Position numbers and translations under genes: made by a program. The notes under the pieces were generated by a model, which worked only from the letters and a program-made list of their open reading frames with translations, did no database searches and had not been told where the DNA came from. This document shows, piece after piece, positions 50,864-62,567 of a stretch of DNA of 64,000 nucleotides; positions within the stretch are counted from its first letter, which is position 1; every line of letters starts with the position of its first letter. Source of the stretch: Glandiceps talaboti (lineage: Eukaryota > Hemichordata > Enteropneusta > Spengelidae); NCBI RefSeq assembly GCF_964340395.1, contig NC_135551.1:32172455-32236454 (forward strand). Reading direction: 5' to 3'.

Positions 50864-53479
50864 ATTTCAAGTCCTCTATCTTCACACAAAATGTTTGATT
50901 CTATGTAGCTATTTAAAGCATAAATTTGTTCTATCACAAAAATATACTGAAATGCTGCCCTTCTGACCTTTTCACCGGAAATCTATAAAGCTATGCATTT
51001 GATCAACCACATATACCTAAATGGTGTGCAACACCTCTAGCAAACTCAATCAACACCTCCATACATTTCGATTTGTACCTAAAAGCCCTGGCAACAATTA
51101 TACCTTAATACATAGTTCATCTCCTGAGCTATCCATTGACAGAAACTGACACGTTTATTTTCCACAAATGCCTATTGGCCAAGACGTGACTATTTACCTG
51201 TCAGTATCAATTGAAGACAGAGAAATGCTAGAAATGGAGTGTTTTTTATCAAATTACATCCTCTATACACTGACACATCATCATTTCCTGTCATGGAATG
51301 ATATCCAGGAAACAGTTGTCGGGTACTGCCCTTTGAATTTCTACCCACAAAATAAACTAATTTAAATTTAAAGCCTTATCATCTTTGTTCAGTTGCTGTC
51401 AGGTTGATTACACTTTCAGTGTACATATTGCTGTTTTGGTTGCCATGGTAACAAGGCCTACATAGGGTGGAGATACATTTTTAGTGAAAGTGAACGATTG
51501 ATGGTTTCTGATAAAATTGAAAGGATTTCTGATCAAATACATTTTCTGTATCTATACCTGTGTCATATCACAATGGTTTGGCATAATCTAGGAAGCCATT
51601 TTTGTATTGTCAATTTCTTTTATACGAATATTTCAAATAGTTCTCAAATATGAAAATCAAAATTAGTTTTCATAGTAATTTTTTCTTCAAATATGACAGA
51701 TTTTTATCATCAAGTCACAATGTTATCAATAACTGACAGTATCATTTATAGCAATTGATTCCATAAATGTTGAGAAACCTTGTAGATGAACGGTAATTTG
51801 TCTTTACATCATAACTACCTTGTAAACCTTGTAAGGCTGTTCAAAGCATATGGTACATTTATTCACAGTTTGTGTACATTGTTGGCTTTTTTTATTCTGA
51901 AGGTTAGATTAATGACATGACAACTGATGTATCTATGGATTGGTAATGGAAATTAAACAATTGGAGTTTCTTTTCAAAAACATTCCCTTCATCCATGAAA
52001 GTACAGTACATAATTTTCTGAATACAAGTATGTTGCCAACGTATGGAATTTCTTACTTCATCATATTTATAGGTATTAAGCTAAATCCCTCTATTGAATC
52101 TAAAGTAAACGTTATTTCCAAACTACATGTTTTAGTTAATCTGGTAAAATCTATGTGAGGATTTATTTGAAACTTTGGTTATCAATCTATTATGGTTGGT
52201 TCAATGAGTGAATGAAACAAATGTAATTTCATGTCCAGCCAGATCTCTGGGCTAGCTCTGAACTATCCACTCATCTGTAACTGTACATCACACATCATCA
52301 TCTGGTGGTTGGACCATCTAAAAGGTTCTTCAGGCTGCAACAAAAATTTAAGTGTTACCTATTCTACTGTCACTTGTTTGTAATCACCTCACCATGACCT
52401 TGAGAGATCTACATGTACTTCCACTTCATCACCTCTCTATAATACTACTATAGACAGCTGCCTACAGGCTTGCGACTTCCATTTCAATACATTCTCCACC
52501 TAGCTGGAGGGCTACATGCACTCTGCTTGCTGAATTAATCTCATAGTCTTTGAAATGAAAAAAAGGCAGCAAATTAAGCTAAAACACTTGGCCTTTCAAT
52601 TTACAACCCCTCTTCTAACCCTCTTTTATTAGAAAGATTTTGCTATTTTCAGAAAACAAATGAGTCAAGTACTTGAGGCATGCTTTTCAAGATCGAACAT
52701 TTTGAGATTGCTCTTATTTGAAAGTATAGAGTTCCTGCAGCTATGGTATTTGGTTTACAGCTTTTTGAGTACAGTCGAACAAGATAAATATTACTGACAC
52801 TGTGCCTCTTAAGCTATTGTCAGTCACTCTATTTCTGCCAATACCCAAGGTGGTAATACCATGGAAGATAATACAAACTTTAAGATATTTGCATGACCAA
52901 TTTAGTACACCAACTTCAGAATTTCTCTTTGATACCGACAAGCCACTGTCATACTATAAATATTTGACTAGTGCAGTACTCCACTGTCAAACAACGCCAA
53001 CCACCTCTACTGATTGGATTATAATCTCCATACACTTTCTATGGTATCACATCTTGACAACATAGAGGTACAAACTGAGTTCATGGGGAACTTATGTCAG
53101 ACAGTCAGTTGTTCTGTTTCCATTGTTGCTGGGCGTGTATTTGCAGGGGTGCTGTTGTTGCTATGGGCGAGGAACAATCCTCAGAACATTTGTTTTGTCA
53201 GACAAGGTGAACATGTTGTCTTACTTTCAATTTCTCTGTGTATATTGCTATAATTGGGAACTTTTCATGGCATTTCATGTACTGGTAAATAGGCCATAAA
53301 ACTTCCAATTAAGCATTGGAAAGTATGTAATACAAATAATACACATCTCCTTACTTAAAGTTCTGTGCCAATTGATATTTTTGCTACTACTAGAATATCT
53401 TGCAATTTTGTAGTCTTCAGCTAGTTCTGAAATCTTCACTAATTACCAGACTGGTACATTGTGTTCATATACAACTAAC
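50864..53479. other. Long AT-rich stretch, no gene seen
   Basis: Frames of 65-87 codons (51168, 51940, 52802 and 53014, all +) have no recognisable product. The last ends in a hydrophobic run but is T-rich by composition. No repeat was noticed. Confidence 0.45.
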
Positions 53480-54325
53480 TAGACTGTCGACAGGTGCTTG
53501 TGCATTTTTTGGTACATTTTATCTAAAATAAAGTCATTGCCGTGCTCCAATCTGGACCAATACTACCATAATTGCATACTGATAGCGAGCAACTGTTCTT
53601 CCTTGCTGCGCCCTCACACGATAACAGTAAGAAATTTTTTACTGTAGAATATATGACATTTGGGTCATAGTTCACAAAGCTTGTCAATCAAAATCAACAT
53701 GGCGTCGCCAGAGTCACCAAGCAAGTCAACATATCGAGACGCATTGGAGAGTGTCGAACAAGTGAAGGCATTATAAATATTTATTTACACAATAAATAAG
53801 CAATAAAATTTATAATACATAAAAATTATATGCTTGATAACAGTCCATGAGTCGACTCACAGCTAGCTAGTACTTCTACTATGATAGTAGACTGTACACG
53901 GCACCATAGACTAGTGAGCATGACAATGTGTCGAGCGTCGAGGTCGTTCCCGACGTCATTTACGAATGTTAAAAAAACACATGGTTTCAAGTTTTAACAA
54001 AGAAAGATAAGAAAGGAAAAAGTACTTGATTATAACCATCAAAATGCATTTACGAAGTCAAATTTGCACTGCAGTGTATGTGTATATGCGTTGAATGTTG
54101 AGTGACCTTACATTGAACTGTATGCAAATCATACCATAGAGTAACGCCCAATTCAATAACGTCACATCATGAATAAATAATAGAAAGGGAGATGGAACGA
54201 GCGAGAACAGTCCTCACTATCAGTATGTGATTATAGTAGTATTATTGCTCCAGATCAGACCGCGGCGACGACTTTAGTTTTAGATAAAACGTAGCAAAAA
54301 GGCGCAAGCGACTGTTGAGAGTCTA
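53480..54325. mobile_element. Inverted-repeat element, about 846 bp, with ~130 bp arms and TA at both ends
   Basis: The left arm (about 53480-53612) matches the reverse complement of the right arm (about 54190-54325), roughly three quarters identical by eye. Shared blocks include ttttatctaaa, taaagtc, atctgga and catactgatag. The outer ends read tagactgtcgacag and its inverse ctgttgagagtcta, so TA lies at each edge. The ~575 bp core is richer in CpG than its surroundings. It holds gacgtca at 53952 and acgtcac at 54166 (CRE-like) and a 25-codon ORF. A MITE-like DNA transposon is the simplest reading. An inverted duplication around a host promoter is the alternative. Confidence 0.7.
53699..53776 (+). 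CDS. Possible short first exon or element-internal ORF (uncertain)
   Basis: The start has a good animal context (aaaatcaacatggcg) and opens a 25-codon frame, MASPESPSKSTYRDALESVE followed by QVKAL and a stop. The sequence gaacaagtgaagg at 53756-53768 could be a splice donor after codon 21 (GT at 53762). That would make this the first coding exon of a longer gene, in phase 0. Against it, the frame lies inside the inverted-repeat element at 53.5-54.3 kb and no downstream exon could be identified. The peptide matches no family I recognise. Codon use is less AT-biased than the surroundings. Being an exon, a transposon relic or chance are all open. Confidence 0.2.
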   Translation: MASPESPSKSTYRDALESVEQVKAL

Positions 54326-55130
54326 ACAACTAACAAGAAGGCATTTTAGTCACTACATATCTTTGCACTTTTGATTCCCCGGGAAAATAAGTCTTGAGTG
54401 AAAACTTCCTGATTTACAGTGGTTCCTAGCCTGTTCACGTTTTTCATAAAAACAAGAAATGCTATTAAGACTGTTTTTCTAGGATGACCAAAGCACACAC
54501 TGTCTATATCATGACTGTATCCCCACCAATGTGTTACATTTTAGCACTTTTGATAGTGGAGGAATTTGTTTGCATACTAACACTTCCATGCATGCATAAA
54601 TCATTGTAAGTATATAGACACAACAAGTAGGCCATTTAAAGTGTCAGATAAACAAATCATTGACACCCCATCCCAGTCTAAACAATTTGTATACTGTAAT
54701 AGTGAACATTATCACAGCCTGTGGACAGGGGTAACCTTGAATCCCAGGCAGGTATACAAAACCCAGCGATTTGATCATCCCCAGTTTGCATATTTTACAA
54801 TACTATTGTTATAAAGATGTAATACTGGGACCCTGAGGAGAATCTATTGACTGCAATGTTAGTGATGCCCTGGGGTATTAAATCTATTGACATTTATCAT
54901 GTTTATAAAGGTGAAATAGACAATCATGGAATGTTTTTGTACTCCAATCACATACTGTTACAACCACAATATGGTATAATAAATCAACACAAATAGTCAG
55001 GCAATGGGTTTCTCTTCCATTTTTTTTTTGTTTTTTGTATGTACATGCCTGTCTTTAGGATCACATAAAACTGTTTATACTACATACTGGACTTGACTAT
55101 AGACAGAAGAATTTACATCCTTGTGTATAT

Positions 55131-55132
<2 letters not shown>
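54326..55132. other. Unannotated stretch
   Basis: No frame over 60 codons. cttgaatcccaggcagg near 54736 loosely resembles a Pol III B-box, but no surrounding element could be aligned. Confidence 0.35.
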
Positions 55133-55222
<90 letters not shown>

Positions 55223-55415
55223 CGTACGTACGTACACACACATACATACATACATATACACATATTACACACACACACATACACATGATATACACAAGGA
55301 CACACAAGACGTACGTATGTATGCATGTATGTATGTATGTATGTATGTATGTATGTATGTATGTATGTATGCATGCATGCATGCATGCATGCATGCATGC
55401 ATGTATGTATGTATG

Positions 55416-55445
<30 letters not shown>
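55133..55445. repeat. (TG)n, (TACG)n, (ATGT)n and (ATGC)n compound repeat, palindrome-rich
   Basis: About 80 bp of TG leads into a near-palindrome centred on tacgtacgtacgta (55221-55234), with TG/TATG on the left and CA/CATA on the right. After a CA-rich bridge come (ATGT)n, a self-complementary (GCAT)n block at about 55370-55403, and (ATGT)n again. Frames are open on both strands and are artefacts. Confidence 0.96.
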
Positions 55446-55446
<1 letters not shown>

Positions 55447-57454
55447 TGTATGTCATTTACTATTCCATGGGTGTTTCACTTTAATCTTTTCCATGTGGAA
55501 TAATGTGTGGGTGTATTTTCTAAATGTACCATCAATTAAAGATTTCAAGATGTACGTGAAAATCGACAACTGTCATCAGTTGCCATAACATTCACTTTAC
55601 CAGATCACTCCGTGACAACTTGAGGAAAGCTTCAAAGCTAAAAAATCGATAAGAACACAAAAGTAGAAATTCACAAAGGTCACAGAGTCAAAACGCCCAG
55701 AAGACTAATTGGGCTGTATTTCCTAAATTGCCAGCAATTGAATTGAACTTTTAATACTCTGTCTAGAGGGAAACATGGTTTCCTTACAAGTGCACTCCCA
55801 AGTGACTCTCTAGATCATACATTTTAACAGTAACACTGCTTTGCCTCCAAGTGATGGCAATAAAGTACATATCAAAATACAAAACAGCTAAAAGTTCTTT
55901 CTTGAAAGCATGCATACTAGTACTACATGTATGGGCATAGGTATGCCTACTTTTTGGCAAACTATGTCATACTAATATGTAATCAAAGACAAAACTAACA
56001 CAATCTATAAGAGTCCCTAGATATCTTACCACTCACTACAGCATCTAATATGTCTTGCTAAATTTTTTCATCTAAACAGTCATTTGTGCATATGTTATAT
56101 ACAGGAAATAGTCTCCTGTGATAAAAAGTTAATGAACTATAGTGATCCACATACTTAGACAATCCCTTCTCCATTGCTTTAATTGAACCATGAAATACAT
56201 GGTGATAAAATACTGCTAATTCACATGTATCTTCATATATGGTATGACAGTTATCAAGAATAATTAATCCATATGACAATCATGTGATATGGTTCTATGT
56301 TGCCAACAAAATTCAATATAAACACTTCAAGTCAGTGTCCTACACAACATTTTGTTGGTGGTCTGAGGCAAACATTTGTATATAGCTCATGTGACAATCA
56401 TGTGACATGACTACTGTCACTAACAAACATACCCTTTCTATGTAAACATTTGTATACAACAACACTATATTCATGTTCTGAGGTGACCTTTGGTAGATTC
56501 TATTATAGCCCATTCATGGCATTACAGATCATATGAGGTATGGCGAGAGTGATAAAATTCATGGTCTGTTGACAAAACAATACAATGCAACTCTTTTAAT
56601 ACTGAGCTTTCCTGTACCTTGTCCTGAAGCCTTAGGGGACCCCTACAATTTATCAATACAAGATGTAAATCAGAGTGACAATTTATGACAAACAAGTTCA
56701 GTGACCACACTGGTTTGCCATAATTGAGTCAATTAATGCTTGTAATTGTCTGACAATTTTGAAACCAATATAATGCTTCTTCAAGGATAATACTATAAAT
56801 CTGACAATCTATATTCTCTTTGTACAAGAAATGTCATTATACAAAGATATTTCTTTTTAAGGCCAATAAATGTCATACAAAGATAGATCTTATCCCCAAT
56901 AAATGTTATTTACATTAGTACATGATTTGTGTTCTTATTTCTTCAAGGCCATTAAACTTAAGACAATAATCTGGCCAGTCTTTGTTTTTTTCAAGGAAGA
57001 AACATATACACATTGGTTCAATATTTACATTGTAATGTAGTGAGTTGCTTATTTTTCCATTGAAAGACAGAGACATATAAATGTTCTTCTATTTTACAGT
57101 ATCATGGGTTCTTCAAGGACATAGCTGTCAATCTTGTCATCTGTACTTCTTCCATAAGCCTATATTTGTATCTACATACATAGTGCACAAATGCATACTG
57201 GAGCTAGTTAGTGCATAGACTCTACACCAGTGTAGGGTCTATGGTTAGTGACTTAACAAAGACAATAACTAGACTGTCCTGTGCTCACTTGTTTGCTGTC
57301 ATGGCCTTTATGATTGTACTTAGAGTTAAAAAATTAAAAGAAAGTAATGCATCTGAACTTTGAAAGGTTGACAAACAAATATGAATTTGTACCTGGCATA
57401 AAATGTGTTCTAATATGTTCTAATGTCTTCCTGGATAACAATAACATTCATTAA
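55446..57454. other. Long AT-rich stretch, no gene seen
   Basis: Minus frames at 56058-56279 and 56522-56710 are unrecognised. acatgtgacaatcatgtgac-like words recur at 56275-56410. Confidence 0.4.
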
Positions 57455-58811
57455 GAGTTTTGATTTTAATTTCATATCTAAATGTACTGTAACTTAAAAG
57501 TTTTGATATTTGTTTTTGATTTTAATTTTATATCTAAAGTATTGTAACTTAAAAGTTTTGATATTGGTTTTTGATTTTAATTTTATGTCTAAAGTATTGT
57601 AACTTAAAAGGTTTGATATTGGTTTTTGATTTCAATTTTATATCTACTGTATTGTAACTTAAAAGTTTTGATATTGGCTTTTGATTTCAATTTTATATCT
57701 AAAGTATTGTAACTTAAAAGTTTTGATATTTGTTTTTGATTTTAATTTTATATCTAAAGTATTGTAACTTAAAAGTTTTGATATTGGCTTTTGATTTCAA
57801 TTTTATATCTAAAGTATTGTAACTTAAAAGTTTTGATATTGGTTTTTGATTTTAATTTCATATCTAAAGTATTGTAACTTTAAAGTTTTGATATTGGCTT
57901 TTGATTTCAATTTTATATCTAAAGTATTGTAACTTAAAAGTTTTGATATTGGCTTTTGATTTCAATTTTATATTATCTACTGTATTGTAACTTAAAAGTT
58001 TTGATATTGGTTTTTGATTTCAATTTTATATCTAAAGTATTGTAACTTAAAAGTTTTGATATTGGTTTTTGATCTTAATTTTATATCTAAAGTATTGTAA
58101 CTTAAAAGTTTTGATATTGGCTTTTGATTTCAATTTTATATCTAAAGTATTGTAACTTAAAAGTTTTGATATTGGCTTTTGATTTCAATTTTATATCTAA
58201 AGTATTGTAACTTAAAAGTTTTGATATTGGCTTTTGATTTCAATTTTATATCTAATGTATTATAACTTAAAAGTTTTTATATTGGTTTTTGATTTCAATT
58301 TTATGTCTAAAGTATTGTAACTTAAAAGTTTTGATATTGGCTTTTGATTTCAATTTTATATCTAAAGTATTGTAACTTAAAAGTTTTGATATTGGCTTTT
58401 GATTTCAATTTTATATCTAAAGTATTGTAACTTAAAAGTTTTGATATTGGCTTTTGATTTCAATTTTATATCTACTGTATTGTAACTTTAAAGTTTTGAT
58501 ATTGGCTTTTGATTTTCATTTTATATCTAAAGTATTGTAACTTAAAAGTTTTGATATTGGCTTTTGATTTCAATTTTATATCTACTGTATTGTAACTTTA
58601 AAGTTTTGATATTGGCTTTTGATTTTAATTTCATATCTAAATGTAATGTAACCTAAAAGTTTTGATATTTGTTTTTGATTTCAATTTTATATCTAAAGTA
58701 TTGTAACTTAAAAGTTTTGATATTGGCTTTTGATTTTAATTTCATATCTAAAGTATTGTAAGTAATGTAACTTAAAAGTTTTGATATTGGTTTTCGATTT
58801 TAATTTAATGT
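57455..58811. repeat. 55 bp minisatellite, about 25 copies
   Basis: Units contain gtattgtaacttaaaagttt, tgatattggcttttgatttc and aattttatatctaa. Variable sites are ggctttt/ggttttt/tgttttt, gatttcaat/gattttaat, and ctaaagta/ctactgta. Edge units (57455-57540 and 58620-58811) are the most diverged. The 55 bp period is not a multiple of three, so no long frame exists here. Confidence 0.96.
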
Positions 58812-59611
58812 ACTTTGTCATGGTGCAATCATCTCAACTCTGTTATCTATCAATGCTAAATAAATTTATCAACAAATAATCAGTTCAGTGTGTGTGTATA
58901 TATATATATATATGTTTCAAGTATGAAAAATACAAGTAACATCTAGTAAGTGTAAGTGTTTAGTCAAAGTATGTTGTGACACAGTTTAGTGGCATTGGTT
59001 TTTCTCATTTTACACTGTTGGCCAATTATCTTAGCCAATGAAGCCTTACAAGTACGCACCCATTCATCCATACAGACTGATTGCTTGCTGATCTAATACT
59101 TGTGCTGTATGCGTATACACACACTTGGCAATTCTAGACTTGCCTGCAAGCTTACACACACATGTACATCTAGTTTATCACCACCTGAATCATAACTGGT
59201 TTTTAATGTCTTTATGACTAAGAGAGTTGACAGTTGTCACTGCCTCTCACAAAGTGTGAACAGAAGTAGACCTACAGAAACTATTTTGAACTGTAAGTAG
59301 AATTAAGGAGTCCTAGACTTCCGGTAAATGAAAAGGATCAAGGCCTGAACTCCTTGCTAAGAAACAAGTACAAATACAATACAGGAGTGTCATTAATTCA
59401 GGTGAAAATTAATATTTTTTAAAATAAAGACATATTTTAGTCTCTTTCAACCACCTATGAACCATTCTGTATGTATACACTAAAGGCTACTGAATGTGCA
59501 CTCCATATACCCTTAAAACATAATAAAAAATTTAACCCTCAAGTTACCAGTATTCTAACTGCCAGTGCCATCGCTATTCTACAGTATATAGTCTATTCCC
59601 TACCCACCTCC

Positions 59612-59613
<2 letters not shown>
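58812..59613. other. Unannotated stretch with short (TA)n
   Basis: tgtgtgtatatatatatata lies near 58890-58912. Otherwise single-copy-looking sequence. Confidence 0.4.
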
Positions 59614-59671
<58 letters not shown>

Positions 59672-59716
59672 TACATACATACATACATACATACATACAT
59701 ACACACACACACATAC

Positions 59717-59747
<31 letters not shown>

Positions 59748-59750
59748 CAT

Positions 59751-59828
<78 letters not shown>
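59614..59828. repeat. (AC)n/(ATAC)n compound microsatellite
   Basis: AC about 54 bp, (ATAC)n, short AC, (ATAC)n, then AC about 60 bp: a roughly symmetric sandwich. A short caccaccaccacc run follows at 59842. Thr-His/Tyr-Ile-His and Cys-Val frames are artefacts. Confidence 0.97.
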
Positions 59829-59830
<2 letters not shown>

Positions 59831-59858
59831 TGCCTCCATCATCACCACCACCACCACT

Positions 59859-61057
59859 TCTATTTCCATAAACATGAAAACAAGTATTGTGTGGAATACA
59901 CTTAATTTTCCATGTTATTGGTAATTGTAGAAGACATTCAGACAGTTTAATGGTTCATAGTGATTGGTCAGTTGATGAGATCATAATTGCTGACCCCTTC
60001 CATTCTTGGTGACCTTCCATAATGATGACAGATTGGTAGTCAAGACCACACACACACAGACAGTCAGACATATACACACAGACTGACATAGGTGTCTGGA
60101 TAGCATCAATCATATCTAATTTCTCACATTGTTCAGTCCTCTTTATAAAGCTGTATTTCTCATTAACTTTTGAGACATGGTTACTGCAATATTTAAGTGA
60201 TGACACCACCAGAAAGACCTTGGGGATGTTTTTTTCTTTTACTTTCACTTAAGTTGCCTCATCTTCAAGTTCACAACATCCTCATATAACTTAAGGCAGT
60301 CACACAATTTTCAACATATTATCAAGTATTGCATATCTTTCTGAGTGGCTTCACCACCCACAATATCCCTTGAGATATTTTTCTTTTTCACAGATACATG
60401 CATGAATGACTATATGGAACTTCATAACTCTGTCGTAGCTACTGTAGTAGTTTTTTTTTAAAATATGCAGTTGTTACTGATTTCTTGATAATATAAACAC
60501 AGTTACAGAATCTTTGCATGATGACACACTGTAGAACAAAGTCTCAAGGGATTTTTCTCTCGCATTTTAATATCATATTAATCACACATCAACATTTTGA
60601 GTTCTGCCAGTAGCCGTAATACAAAGTACAGTGAGTTCCTGTTACTACAGACACATCTTTCAAAACTGTTTCTCATCTACAATCTGGTAAGTGACACCAT
60701 ATGTTGCATCAATTATATAACATGTCACATGATGTTACTTTCTGTCAAACTGAAAGGACATCTTTCATTTTATCGAAACGTTTGGACTCTACAGTAACAT
60801 GGAAGATGATTTCTGACAAAATCCACACTTTCTGTAGATATATTACTACCTATGCATACATAATTTGGTGGTAACCTGAGTATCCATTGGCCTCAAAAAC
60901 TCAGATAGATTTGAACTATATGTATCTATATCAAGTTTTGTAACCATCTTTAGTACAAACATATGAAGCTAGCATTCTGCTTAATATTAAGATTTGACAA
61001 AACTGAACATGCATTGCTTTTTGTCAGTTTTCTAATGGAATGAATATCACTGGCTCC
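59859..61057. other. Unannotated stretch
   Basis: The 97-codon minus frame at 59955-60248 is not recognisable and includes a CA-derived Val-Cys segment. No repeats found. Confidence 0.4.
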
Positions 61058-61636
61058 AATCTCACTATATCTGTACAATTTGAATCTCATTGACTATGTC
61101 TGTACAATTTGAATCTCACTGTCTACAATTTGAATCTCACTGACTACAATTTGAATCTCACTGACTATGTCTGTACAATTTGAATCTCACTGACTATGTC
61201 TGTACAATTTGAATCTCACTGTCTACAATTTGAATCTCACTGACTACAATTTGAATCTCACTGACTATGTGACTATGTCTGTACAATTTGAATCTCACTG
61301 TCTACAATTTGAATCTCACTGACTACAATTTGAATCTCACTGACTATGTGACTATGTCTGTACAATTTGAATCTCACTGACTACAATTTGAATCTCACTG
61401 ACTACAATTTGAATCTCATTGACTATGTGACTATGTCTGTACAATTTGAATCTCACTGACTACAATTTGAATCTCACTGACTACAATTTGAATCTCACTG
61501 ACTACAATTTGAATCTCACTGACTACAATTTGAATCTCACTGACTATGTCTGTACAATTTGAATCTCACTGTCTACAATTTGAATCTTTATGTCTGTACA
61601 ATTTGAATCTCACTGACTATGTCTGTACAATTTGAA
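61058..61636. repeat. Composite minisatellite, 21/29/37 bp nested units
   Basis: All units share acaatttgaatctcactg. Short units add acta or tcta (21 bp). Medium units add actatgtctgt (29 bp). Long units add a further actatgtg (37 bp). Short units cluster in runs of two to five between medium or long ones. The three lengths step by 8 bp, as if one 8 bp block had been gained twice. Confidence 0.94.
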
Positions 61637-62536
61637 CATCAATCATTATGTGACAGTGTTAATTTCAAAATACAGCCTGTACAACTATAATTAATCACAC
61701 TGAACCAATTTCAAAAAACCCATACCATAAATATTTGAAGTATTAAACTAATTGAGAACATTTCACGGAAATTACCTGAATAGTGAAATTGTCTTCTCTT
61801 TCTTATGTTGTCCCATTCAAAAGTGATTATGAATCCAACAGGAAATAGCCTAGTTTTCAAGATACATAAATTTACAAACAGAATTTGGTAAACCACCATC
61901 ATATTTCATAAATCTGGGGACATTGCGAAATGTACAACACTGGCAGTCTACCTAACAGTTAATTCAATTCATTTCAATGTACAATTTGCCATTCAATTTC
62001 CACCAAGTTGTAGCGGTATATTGACATCAATAATTGATTGTCAACTATAATTGGGGCTAGAAATTAATAACAGTATCACCTGTTGTGTACTTTTCTCTTG
62101 AACACTATACTTGAAAAGCTATCAGAACTTATTTTACAATGTATCTGTATTCAGGTAGTCTAGATGCTATCCATGGTATCAAATCATCTCAAAAGATCTT
62201 GAGATTCAATGCCAAGGATAGCACTAGACCAGTATTCAAGTTGGTACACTGTACTTTTAAATTAGTGATCTCATTTACAAATTGCTTTGCACACAAAAAT
62301 GGTATGATAAATATTTATTTTGTTGCATATTGACTTCTGTAGAGTTAAAACAAATACATTATCTGTGTCTAACCTAAAGCTAATACTTTCACATAAACCT
62401 TATTTTGTTATTTTTTGTTAACTATTATTACTCTAGTTTATATATTTCCAAGTTTGTTTTAGTACCAAACACTTATTACAGAAAATCCAATGAAGAAATG
62501 TTACTGTTAGTTTTCTTAATAATGGATGCAATAAAG
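61637..62536. other. Unannotated stretch
   Basis: Frames of 63-64 codons on both strands are not recognised. aagatgctatcctatcctat at 62533 marks the edge of the next repeat. Confidence 0.35.
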
Positions 62537-62567
62537 ATGCTATCCTATCCTATTCTATTCTATTATA
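62537..62567. repeat. Pentanucleotide (CTATC/CTATT)n
   Basis: About five ctatc/ctatt units directly before the 32 bp array. Confidence 0.85.

Noticed and set aside
54736-54752. Third SINE-like B-box (cttgaatcccaggcagg)
   Set aside because: Similarity is limited to about a dozen bases and does not extend into the shared block of the other two copies.
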